Positions 8,656 to 17,375 of a DNA stretch of 64,000 nucleotides are shown piece by piece. The stretch comes from Neisseria zalophi (GTDB taxonomy: Bacteria; Pseudomonadota; Gammaproteobacteria; Burkholderiales; Neisseriaceae), in assembly GCF_008807015.1 (NCBI RefSeq), contig NZ_CP031700.1, forward strand, positions 1,116,001-1,180,000. Direction: 5' to 3'. The notes below the pieces were generated by a model, which was given only the letters and a program-made list of their open reading frames with translations, was not told the origin of the DNA and ran no database searches. Numbering within the stretch: the first letter of the stretch is position 1; every line of letters begins with the position of its first letter. The position numbers were made by a program, and so were the translations under genes.

Positions 8656-10812
8656 ATGAAGAAGAAAAATAATGCAATATTGACCAGCACTCGAAAAAGC
8701 TCTATGGCTTTAGGTGTCGGCTTGCTGGCAGCTGCCATGAATCCAGCCTTAGCAGCAGACTCTACAACAGAACTTGATACGGTTGATGTACGCAGCAACA
8801 GACCCATCCGCAGCGGTTATAAAGCACCGGATACTACTATCGGCAAACGCTTGCAAGATATACAAAATATTCCGCAAAGTGCAACAGTTATCAATCGTCA
8901 GGTCATGAAAGACCAGGCAACTTCCGATCTGAAAGATGCATTAAAAAATGCAGGTATTACCTTCCAAGCGGGTGAGGGCGGTCAAAAAGAAGTACCGATT
9001 ATCCGCGGCTTTTATGCCGGCGGTGATGTGTACGAAGACGGTATCCGCGGTTCTTCTACCGAATTCAATAGTGATACATTCAACACTGACCATATCGAAG
9101 TACTCAAAGGCAGTGCCGGTATCTTATTCGGTCGTGGTGCTGCAGGAGGTGTAATTAATCAAGCAAGCAAAATGCCTTATTTAGGTACAGGTGGTGATAT
9201 TGCTGTCGGCTTTGGTAACCGCAAATATAAACGTATTACAGGTGACTTCAATCATGCGTTTAATGACAACGTAGCCGTTCGTTTGAATGTGATGGGTGAA
9301 GATAAAGACTCTTTCCGTAAACCTGCCGATGCTAAAAAATTCGGTATTGCGCCTGCTATTTCTATCGGTTTAGGTGGCAATACCCAGCTTGATTTAAGCT
9401 ATAAATACACTAAAGATGACAACTTCCCTGATTTAGGTGTCACTTACCGAAGCACTGGGCCGACAACTGCCGTCGCCGATGATCGTTACTTTGATAAAAA
9501 TATTGGTTATCCCGGTATTGATTTCGAGAAAAGCCGTAACCACGTGGCGACAGCTAAATTAACACACAAATTTAGCGAGAATGCCAATATCGACAATACG
9601 TTGCGCTACAATAAAACAAAATATGATTATTTAGCATTGGCTCCGCGTTTGAATGCTGATGGAAGCGAAGTACGCCGTAATTTCGGGGACTACAAAAATG
9701 TTAGATATGATGCCGACACATGGAGCAACCTGACGAATTTTAACTATAAATTTGATACGGGTGGCATTAAACATGACTTGTTAACCACTCTTGAATTGGT
9801 TCAAGAAAAACGTGATAGTTACAGACCCAGCACTACTTTTTCTATCAATGGTACCCCCGCATCACGTAATGACGGCCTACCTTATAATATCGCCACAGGC
9901 ACTTTTGCACCGGGTAATGTGACTTATGTACGTGATCCGTTATCTGCAACTGTCGTCAAAACCAATACCGTTGGTGTTGGCTTAAACGATATTATCGAGC
10001 TAACGCCGACTGTGAAAGCCATTGCCGGTGTACGCTATAACCATATCAAAACGAAAAGTCAGACACCTAATGCTGCGCAAGTTTCCCGTTCAGACGGCCT
10101 ATGGACTTATACCGGCAGTTTGATCTGGGATTACCAACCCGGTCATAATGTTTACGCTACTTATGCCACATCTGCCACACCGGTTACTTTCCGTGTCACA
10201 GGTGCCGCTGCCACTTTAGATGCATCCCAACTGGTTGCCGCTCCGGAAAAAACCCGTACAGTGGAAGTTGGTACCAAAAACTCTTTCTTTGATGATACGC
10301 TGACTGTAAATGCAGCGCTGTTCCATACCCGTAAAACCCAACAATATGTTCGTAATGATGGCTTTATTGATGAAGTGAAAGTCTATGGCTTGGATACTGA
10401 AGTGGCCGGCCGTATTACCGACCGCCTCAATTTGATCGGTAATGTTGTACTGAGCAACGGTAAAATGAAGGCAAATGATCCATCAACATCCCAATTGAAC
10501 GGTCATTTCCCAGAAGCAGCCGCTAAAGTAACCGCCAATGCATGGGCAAACTATCGTGTAACCAATGAGATCAATGCTGGTTTGGGTGTACGCTATGTTG
10601 GCAAACGTTACACTTATGGGTCGAATTTATTGCAAAAACTGCCTGCTTATACTGTGGTTGATGCGATGGCCAGCTACGAAAACCGAAATTACCGCGCACA
10701 GTTAAATGTCAATAATCTGTTTGATAAAAAATACTTCTCATCAGGTTTGCGTCCGCATGTATTCACCGGTGACCGCCGCACTATCTTGGCTACATTCGGT
10801 TATAAATTCTAA
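8656..10812 (+). CDS. TonB-dependent siderophore receptor, copy 1 (Fiu-like)
   Basis: Outer-membrane gated channel for ferric siderophores. The signal peptide ends at about residue 33 (ALA-ADS). A TonB-box-like ELDTVDV is at about 39-45, then the plug domain (QNIPQSATVINRQVM, VPIIRGF, IEVLKGSAGILFGRGAAGGVIN) and a 22-strand barrel ending in FGYKF with the terminal Phe. 718 residues from ATG 8656, chosen for its AGGAG site over the longer reading from 8605. The adjacent piuC suggests a Fiu/PiuA-type catecholate receptor. An internal DUS lies near 10089-10100. A second copy is at 21038-23209: the plug and C-terminus are almost identical, while the central barrel and loops differ strongly. Confidence 0.88.
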   Translation: MKKKNNAILTSTRKSSMALGVGLLAAAMNPALAADSTTELDTVDVRSNRPIRSGYKAPDTTIGKRLQDIQNIPQSATVINRQVMKDQATSDLKDALKNAGITFQAGEGGQKEVPIIRGFYAGGDVYEDGIRGSSTEFNSDTFNTDHIEVLKGSAGILFGRGAAGGVINQASKMPYLGTGGDIAVGFGNRKYKRITGDFNHAFNDNVAVRLNVMGEDKDSFRKPADAKKFGIAPAISIGLGGNTQLDLSYKYTKDDNFPDLGVTYRSTGPTTAVADDRYFDKNIGYPGIDFEKSRNHVATAKLTHKFSENANIDNTLRYNKTKYDYLALAPRLNADGSEVRRNFGDYKNVRYDADTWSNLTNFNYKFDTGGIKHDLLTTLELVQEKRDSYRPSTTFSINGTPASRNDGLPYNIATGTFAPGNVTYVRDPLSATVVKTNTVGVGLNDIIELTPTVKAIAGVRYNHIKTKSQTPNAAQVSRSDGLWTYTGSLIWDYQPGHNVYATYATSATPVTFRVTGAAATLDASQLVAAPEKTRTVEVGTKNSFFDDTLTVNAALFHTRKTQQYVRNDGFIDEVKVYGLDTEVAGRITDRLNLIGNVVLSNGKMKANDPSTSQLNGHFPEAAAKVTANAWANYRVTNEINAGLGVRYVGKRYTYGSNLLQKLPAYTVVDAMASYENRNYRAQLNVNNLFDKKYFSSGLRPHVFTGDRRTILATFGYKF

Positions 10813-10887
10813 GCATCAGGTATAACCTTATGAAAACCGGTTCGGCATAAGTTTGGCGGTATCGAACCGGTTTGTTTCATCAGGAAT

Positions 10888-10934
10888 AGGCCGTCTGAAA
10901 ACAACCGGATAACGGCAACTTTTTCAGACGGCCT
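10888..10934 (+). terminator. Inverted DUS pair between receptor 1 and piuC copy 1
   Basis: AGGCCGTCTGAA and TTCAGACGGCCT with a 23-nt spacer. It is present identically in the other arm at 20916-20962. Confidence 0.6.
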
Positions 10935-11007
10935 AAAATAAACAAAACACTCTTTCAAGCGAAATCTTTTAAACAATTGGCAACCCAAACCAGTAAGGAA
11001 TACCATT

Positions 11008-11688
11008 ATGTTGCTGCATATTGAAAACGTATTGACTGCCGAAGAATTGGCATACGCACAAAACCTGTTGGCAGATGCTCCGTGGAGCGATGGCAAAATC
11101 ACCGCCGGCAAACAATCCGGACAGGTGAAGAACAACCTGCAACTGCCTCAAACCAGTGAGATTGGAATGGCTATGGCCGAACTGGTGAAAAGCGCTGTAT
11201 TACGCAATGCCGAATTTTTTGCTGCAGCACTGCCCCATACGGTTTTCCCGCCCTTAGTGAATTGTTACCGTGAAGGCCAAAATTTTGGCAACCATATTGA
11301 TAATGCTATCCGCCAAGACCCTTATACCCAACGATGGGTTCGGACCGATGTTTCCAGCACTCTGTTTCTCAATGATCCCGATGAATACGATGGCGGAGAG
11401 TTGGTGATTGAAGACAATTACGGCAGCCACAGCGTCAAACTGGCTGCCGGCGATATGATTGTTTATCCTGCCACCAGCCTGCACTATGTCACTCCGGTAA
11501 CACGGGGGCAACGCGTTGCCAGCTTTTTTTGGACACAATCTATGATTGCCAGTGATGAAAAACGCACGATGTTGTTCGATATGGATCGCGCCATTACTTC
11601 GATACGTGCCCAATACGGCGAAACCGATGAATCAGTATTATTGACCGGGGTGTATCACAACCTGCTCAGACAATGGGCTGATATGTAA
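11008..11688 (+). CDS. piuC: PKHD-type Fe(II)/2-oxoglutarate hydroxylase PiuC, copy 1
   Basis: Cytoplasmic non-haem iron dioxygenase of the PiuC/YbiX family, genetically tied to siderophore receptors in Pseudomonas (piuA-piuC) and E. coli (fiu-ybiX); its substrate is not established. The iron triad is visible as H96-x-D98 and H159, with the 2-oxoglutarate-binding R169. 226 residues, family length. It lies 195 bp after receptor 1 on the same strand. The protein is identical to the copy encoded at 20162-20842, so one copy is recent or the two are held identical by gene conversion. Confidence 0.92.
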   Translation: MLLHIENVLTAEELAYAQNLLADAPWSDGKITAGKQSGQVKNNLQLPQTSEIGMAMAELVKSAVLRNAEFFAAALPHTVFPPLVNCYREGQNFGNHIDNAIRQDPYTQRWVRTDVSSTLFLNDPDEYDGGELVIEDNYGSHSVKLAAGDMIVYPATSLHYVTPVTRGQRVASFFWTQSMIASDEKRTMLFDMDRAITSIRAQYGETDESVLLTGVYHNLLRQWADM

Positions 11689-11726
11689 CAAAATAGCTAA
11701 CTATTTAAAAACCGATACGATTGGCT

Positions 11727-11838
11727 GAGATCTTTGTAAAATTTGCTTAAATTTCCTATCAAGATATTTAGGACATTTCTCATGAATATCTTTCAGTCAT
11801 CCGTATTAATCATGATTACCAAACATAATTTGCTATGT
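11727..11838 (+). mobile_element. Degenerate IS5-family 5'-end remnant
   Basis: GAGATCTTTGTAAAA (compare GAGACCTTTGCAAAA in the intact IS) is followed by a decayed version of the hairpin region, ATTTCTCATGAATATC, and about 40 nt still alignable with the start of the transposase gene (CATGATTACCAAACAT). It sits immediately outside the left arm of the inverted duplication. Confidence 0.7.
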
Positions 11839-11859
11839 TAAAAGTAGATTTACAAAAAT

Positions 11860-11895
11860 AATTAGGCCGTCTGAAAGGTTTCGGACGGCCTAATT
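11860..11895. terminator. Inverted DUS pair between convergent genes (piuC copy 1 / hemB)
   Basis: AATT-extended hairpin. The right arm carries one change (TTCGGACGGCCT). It lies between the + strand piuC and the - strand hemB, so it can serve both. Confidence 0.7.
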
Positions 11896-11915
11896 ATTTT
11901 GCTGATTGTATGATG

Positions 11916-12956
<1,041 letters not shown>

Positions 12957-13028
12957 TTATCATTATACGTTTTTTATCTTTGGGATATAAGTGGGCAGGG
13001 GTGTGGCAGATAAGATGAGCCGGTATGG

Positions 13029-13079
13029 CGGCCGTCTGAAATAGCGGCATAACCGTTATCGGTTTTTTCAGACGGCCTG
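13029..13079. terminator. Inverted DUS pair downstream of the TraB/GumN gene
   Basis: CGGCCGTCTGAA at 13029-13040 and TTCAGACGGCCT at 13068-13079, enclosing a smaller inner hairpin (ACCGTTATCGGT). Confidence 0.55.
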
Positions 13080-13117
13080 AAGTTTATCTTCAAATCATTT
13101 CGCTTGGGAAAAACGGC

Positions 13118-14053
13118 TTATTGTGTTGCTGAAATCAGAATCGGTTCGACCTGGTAGCCGCGCAGGCGCAATTGTTGAATCAGGCCTTGTTCGCCGAATA
13201 AGTGGCCTGAACCGACGGCAACCAAAGAGGGGGCTGCGGGTAATAAATCATCCAGTTTTTTCAACCATTGCTGATTTCGCTCGTTTAATAATTGTTCATG
13301 GAGGAAATATTTCCAAACGGCGTAATCTTGCGGTGGGAGAAATTTCAATAGTTCTTGGTCGTCGTTGATTTTCATCCATATTTTTGTGGCTTGTTGCTGC
13401 TCATATAAGCTGACCAGCATTTCTTGTTCTTTATCGGCATGGTTTTGATGGGTGATCATCATATCCAAACTGCGCATGAGAACATCATCCGGAATATTGC
13501 TCAGATAATAGATAGGTTCCATGCGTTCGAGGGAAAGAATGGTTTTGTTACGTTCTTTCGCTTGCTGAATCAGTAAGTTGTCTATGCCGTAATGAAAAGA
13601 ATAGCCTTTGGGTGAATACAGGGTTTGTAGGGTAATCCAAAGCATCCAGGGGCGGATGTGGCTGTCGCCGTTGATGTGAAACGGCGGTTCGTTTTGCCGT
13701 GTCATCTCGGCGATGGCGTCCATTCTCTTTTTACCTAGTGTTTCATTAAGGGTTTGTTGGCTGTATGCCAATAATTGAAGCCGTTGGGCATCATCGCTAT
13801 ATTGGGGTTGTAATAAATCGTCGGGGTTGGATTCGATAATGAGTTGCCGGCTTTTTTTCAAAGCTTCGAGATAGGGCGGCGGCAGTGTGCTGTTGATTTT
13901 GCCGATATGCAGTGTACCGAGCAGATAGGTATCCGGCTGCCCTTGTTTGGTGGCTTTCCAAAGAAATGTTTCGGCGTCCGGTTTGTCTTGTGCAATTCCG
14001 ACGGCACTGAAAACAATGAAAAGAATAAAGGTAAAGAGTGTTCTAAATATCAT
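13118..14053 (-). CDS. TraB/GumN family protein, exported
   Basis: Member of the TraB/PrgY/GumN (Tiki-like) family, thought to be metalloproteases; the bacterial role is poorly defined. I start at ATG 14053, since this gives a signal peptide (MIFRTLFTFILFIVFSAVGIAQ) and the longer reading adds a non-hydrophobic leader that runs into the upstream gene. Family landmarks in the 311 residues: an N-terminal LLGTLHIG, IIESNPDD, an internal helix-rich region and a C-terminal SGHLFGEQGLIQQLRLRGY. Probably periplasmic or membrane-anchored. It is 70 bp downstream of amiC on the same strand and could be the end of a tsaE-amiC transcript. Confidence 0.78.
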   Translation of the reverse strand: MIFRTLFTFILFIVFSAVGIAQDKPDAETFLWKATKQGQPDTYLLGTLHIGKINSTLPPPYLEALKKSRQLIIESNPDDLLQPQYSDDAQRLQLLAYSQQTLNETLGKKRMDAIAEMTRQNEPPFHINGDSHIRPWMLWITLQTLYSPKGYSFHYGIDNLLIQQAKERNKTILSLERMEPIYYLSNIPDDVLMRSLDMMITHQNHADKEQEMLVSLYEQQQATKIWMKINDDQELLKFLPPQDYAVWKYFLHEQLLNERNQQWLKKLDDLLPAAPSLVAVGSGHLFGEQGLIQQLRLRGYQVEPILISATQ

Positions 14054-14123
14054 TATGTATCTGCCATCAGACTTAAAAAGCCCTGAGTACATCAGGGCTG
14101 GTTGGATTGAGGCCGTCTGAAAG

Positions 14124-15413
14124 TTATCTGCGTGCCAATACGGCATTGTTGAGATAGCTTTTCACACCGTTGGCAATGGCTTGCGCACTTTTTTGTCGGA
14201 AAGACGAACTGGCCAGTAGACGTGCTTCGGTCGGATTGGAAAGAAATGCGGTTTCAACCAAAATAGAAGGAATATCGGGAGCACGTAATACGGCAAAATT
14301 GGCTTGGTCGACATGGCCTTTATGGAGTTTGTTTAATTTGCCTAATTCCGATAATACATTTTTCCCAAGCGACATACTGTCTTTAATAGTAACAGTTTGG
14401 GTCATATCCAAAATAGCATTATCAATACTGCGGTTACCTACTTTTTTTACACCGCCGACCAAATCGGCATTATTTTGTGTTTGTGCCAGAAATTTTGCCG
14501 CAGAGCTGGTGGCGCCACGGGTACTGAGGGCATAAACACCGGTTCCGCGCGCACTTGGGCTGGTAAAAGAATCGGCATGAATGGAAACAAATACATCAGC
14601 TTTCAATTGTCGTGCTTTGGCAACGCGTACACCTAATGGAATAAATACATCTTCATTGCGGGTCATATAGGTTTTATAACCAAGCGCTTCCAAACGTTTC
14701 TTCGTTTCGCGTGCAATGGAAAGTACCACATCTTTTTCACGAAGACCGCCTTTGCTGATAGCCCCGGGATCTTCACCGCCATGTCCGGGATCCAATACAA
14801 TAATTGGGCGGCGATTACGGTGATTGGGCGTACTTGGCGGCGGTGTATTGACAATGGCCGGATTGCGGTTGCGAACCGGCGGTGTCGAACCGGTACCGTC
14901 GTTTTGGATTTTTCCTTGTGAATAATCGTTGAGCAGAGCCATGAGTGGATCATTAGCTTCTGCTGCCAGTGCGGAAGCGGCTGACGGGTACAAATCAACA
15001 ACTAAACGGTTGCGGAAATTAGCAATCGGGGCAAGAGCAAATACCTGTGGATTGGCAGCTTGTTTTAAATCAATAACTACCCGTACAGTAGTAGCTGTAT
15101 TCTGTCCGACCCGGATATTTCTGATATAAGGATCGTTGCTGCGTACTTTAGAAGACATGCTCTGAAGCACATTGTTGAGTGATGCGCCTTCAATATCAAT
15201 CACCAAACGTGATGGGTTGTCTAAAGTGAAATGATTGTATTTCAAAGCCTTCGAGGATTCTAAAGTAATACGGGTATAAGCGCTGGCCGGCCAAATACGC
15301 ACGGCAACAAACTGGGGCGGTGCCGCTTTGGCAAACGCCGCTATCGGGGTTAAAGTAAACAATAAGCCTGCGGAGGCTTGGCGGACAATTTGGCGACGTG
15401 TTAATTTAACCAT
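14124..15413 (-). CDS. amiC: N-acetylmuramoyl-L-alanine amidase AmiC (AMIN + Amidase_3)
   Basis: Zinc amidase that removes stem peptides from peptidoglycan at the septum during cell separation. 429 residues: a Tat-type leader (TRRQIVR followed by a hydrophobic segment ending AFAKA), an AMIN septal-targeting domain (about 35-160), a Pro/Asn-rich linker, and an Amidase_3 catalytic domain. The zinc ligands lie in LDPGHGG and VFVSIHADSF and the catalytic Glu in ILVETAFLSN. The start at 15413 overlaps the end of tsaE (ATGGTTAAATTAA holds both the amiC start and the tsaE stop), which implies coupling. NlpD at 2218 is its likely activator. Confidence 0.93.
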   Translation of the reverse strand: MVKLTRRQIVRQASAGLLFTLTPIAAFAKAAPPQFVAVRIWPASAYTRITLESSKALKYNHFTLDNPSRLVIDIEGASLNNVLQSMSSKVRSNDPYIRNIRVGQNTATTVRVVIDLKQAANPQVFALAPIANFRNRLVVDLYPSAASALAAEANDPLMALLNDYSQGKIQNDGTGSTPPVRNRNPAIVNTPPPSTPNHRNRRPIIVLDPGHGGEDPGAISKGGLREKDVVLSIARETKKRLEALGYKTYMTRNEDVFIPLGVRVAKARQLKADVFVSIHADSFTSPSARGTGVYALSTRGATSSAAKFLAQTQNNADLVGGVKKVGNRSIDNAILDMTQTVTIKDSMSLGKNVLSELGKLNKLHKGHVDQANFAVLRAPDIPSILVETAFLSNPTEARLLASSSFRQKSAQAIANGVKSYLNNAVLARR

Positions 15414-15871
15414 ATTTCTAAACTTTTCTGGCCTTGTTCGGTATGTGCAAAGATTGTGCATTGGCGGCCTGTGCCTTCATTAGATAATGTAATGGTAAGG
15501 TCGGCAGATGGAACAAAAGTTCCACCTTGTTGCGGCCACTCAATCAACGAAATACTGTTAGCGGTAAACATATCATCCAAGCCGGCATCTTCCCATTCCT
15601 CAGGTGTGGTGAAACGGTAGAGGTCAAAATGATTTAGGGATACAGCATTTGGCAAAGGATAGGTTTCGACTATGTTGTAAGTAGGGCTTTTCACCGCGCC
15701 ATCATAACCCATACCGCGTAGCAAGCCGCGGACAAAAGTCGTTTTGCCTGCGCCTAAGTTACCTTGCAGATAAACGACTAAAGGCGGTTTAATACTTTTG
15801 CTCCAGTCAGCCCCCAATTGTAGGGTAGCATTTTCATCAGGCAGTAATCGGGTAATCGGTGCGGTTTGCAT
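15401..15871 (-). CDS. tsaE: tRNA threonylcarbamoyladenosine synthesis ATPase TsaE
   Basis: P-loop ATPase that works with TsaB and TsaD to make t6A37 on ANN-decoding tRNAs. 156 residues, the family length. Walker A GNLGAGKTTF is at about 37-46; VKSPTYNIVETY and NHFDLYRF follow, then IEWPQQG, all TsaE hallmarks. It overlaps amiC by 13 nt; the tsaE-amiC order is conserved in many proteobacteria. Confidence 0.93.
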   Translation of the reverse strand: MQTAPITRLLPDENATLQLGADWSKSIKPPLVVYLQGNLGAGKTTFVRGLLRGMGYDGAVKSPTYNIVETYPLPNAVSLNHFDLYRFTTPEEWEDAGLDDMFTANSISLIEWPQQGGTFVPSADLTITLSNEGTGRQCTIFAHTEQGQKSLEIWLN

Positions 15872-16055
15872 GGTTTATACGCGCTTGGTTCGGATATGTT
15901 AAGTCCGTATTATGCTGGAATTCAAGAGGCTTGGAAACCTTATTGCTTGAGAAATCAGGTTAAAATAATCGGATTTTGGCTTTTACACTATATGATAATG
16001 CATTCGTTTGTGTTGAAACAGTGTACAATTATCAGTTCTATTAAAGAATAATATT

Positions 16056-16084
16056 AGGCCGTCTGAAAGGTTTTCAGACGGCCT
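16056..16084 (+). terminator. Inverted DUS pair in the murI leader
   Basis: Two perfect DUS copies with a 5-nt loop end 19 nt before the murI start codon. Its position in front of a gene, not behind one, is unusual: any promoter upstream of it would have to read through the hairpin. Confidence 0.55.
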
Positions 16085-16103
16085 GAACAGTTAATTAAAA
16101 TAT

Positions 16104-16916
16104 ATGATGAAAGATAATAAACAACGCCCTATCGGGGTTTTCGATTCAGGTATCGGCGGCCTGACCAATGTACGTGCATTAATGGAACGTTTGCCGATGG
16201 AAAATATTGTGTATTTCGGCGATACCGCCAGGGTACCTTATGGTGTGAAATCCCGTGCAACCATTGAAACATTTACGGCACAAATTGTTGAATTTCTGCT
16301 TCAGCATGAAGTAAAAGCCTTGGTTGTAGCGTGTAATACGATTGCGGCTGTGGCCGTGAATAAGGTTCGTGCTATGGCGGGCAATATGCCGGTATTAGAT
16401 GTGATTACCGCAGGTGCCGAAGCGGCATGGCAAACCACCCGTAATGGCCGTATCGGTATTATGGCCACCAGTACAACGGTGAACAGTAATGCTTATGCGC
16501 GTGCGATACACAGCCGTAATCCGGCTGCAAGAGTACAGTCTCAGGCTTGCCCGTTGTTGGTGCCTCTGGTTGAAGAGGGTTGGCTGGATCATGAAGTGAC
16601 CCGTTTAACTGCACGTGAATATTTACGTCCGTTGCTGGCTGAAGATATTGATACGTTGGTGTTAGGATGTACTCATTACCCACTATTGAAGCCTTTGCTT
16701 AAAGAGGAAGCACCGGGTATTTCATTGGTGGATTCCGCTATCACCACCGCGGAGGCAACTGCTCAATCCCTTATGGCAGCCGGGTTGCTGAATACCGATA
16801 ATCCGTCGGCAGATTACCGCTTTTATGTGAGCGATATTCCTTTGCGTTTCCGAACCATTGGCGAGCGTTTTTTAGGGCGTAGTATGGATCAGATTGAAAT
16901 GGTTTCATTGGGGTGA
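16104..16916 (+). CDS. murI: Glutamate racemase
   Basis: Makes D-glutamate for peptidoglycan by cofactor-independent racemisation. 270 residues, normal length. The two catalytic cysteines are in VVACNTIA and LGCTHYPLL, and the N-terminus carries GVFDSGIGGLTNVRAL and YFGDTARVPYG. The start is a double ATG at 16104/16107; either could be used. Confidence 0.95.
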   Translation: MMKDNKQRPIGVFDSGIGGLTNVRALMERLPMENIVYFGDTARVPYGVKSRATIETFTAQIVEFLLQHEVKALVVACNTIAAVAVNKVRAMAGNMPVLDVITAGAEAAWQTTRNGRIGIMATSTTVNSNAYARAIHSRNPAARVQSQACPLLVPLVEEGWLDHEVTRLTAREYLRPLLAEDIDTLVLGCTHYPLLKPLLKEEAPGISLVDSAITTAEATAQSLMAAGLLNTDNPSADYRFYVSDIPLRFRTIGERFLGRSMDQIEMVSLG

Positions 16917-16960
16917 AAAAACAGATAAATTAAATATTTGATTAATATAATATTGTTTGA

Positions 16961-16993
16961 TAGGCCGTCTGAGGAATTTCAGACGGCTTTTTT
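16961..16993 (+). terminator. Shortened inverted DUS hairpin with T run after murI
   Basis: AGGCCGTCTGA and TCAGACGGCT flank a short loop and are followed by TTTTTT, a classic intrinsic terminator. Confidence 0.8.
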
Positions 16994-17375
16994 GTTAAAA
17001 ATATTTGATTTTTTTATCATTTTTTATTCTGGCAGTGTTGCTTTTCCAATATAATATTAATGAGTTTTTACCAATAATTTTTTATGTTTCACAAAGGTAT
17101 TTGACTTTTCTCAATGCTATTTGAATTTAAGGTGCTTGGCAGATACTCTTGCAGGCATAACTGTGCTAATCTTCAACATGATTGCTTATGTCGCATCATA
17201 TATAATTTACATAGGTATTTTGGTATGTAATCTTTATATTTTGCTTTCATACTGTCAGGTTGTTTTAAATTTAAATATCTACTGTTTAGAAAAATTAAAT
17301 GTCTTTTACTTGCTTATACTCTCAGGAGTAACTTAATCAGTCTTTTTCTATTTTTAATAATCTTACGAGGTCTCT
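16994..17375 (+). promoter_or_regulatory. AT-rich leader of cstA
   Basis: No convincing gene. A 71-codon hydrophobic reading frame at 17121-17336 lacks a ribosome binding site and family resemblance, and I treat it as chance. The region must hold the cstA promoter; ACGAGG at 17364-17369 is the likely ribosome binding site, 6 nt before ATG 17376. Confidence 0.5.

Larger units (their letters stand above)
8490..11688 (+). repeat. Left arm of ~3.2-kb inverted duplication
   Basis: Receptor 1 + piuC with its upstream Fur-like box. It is repeated in reverse orientation at 20162-23370. Bases 10783-11688 (906 bp) showed no difference from the partner in my reading by eye; every translated frame across it is the same. 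Identity stops exactly at the piuC stop codon (TAA followed by CAAAAT here, TGACAT in the other arm). Confidence 0.9.

Noticed and set aside
17121..17336. 71-codon hydrophobic frame upstream of cstA
   Set aside because: AT-rich DNA often yields hydrophobic frames; no binding site and no family resemblance.
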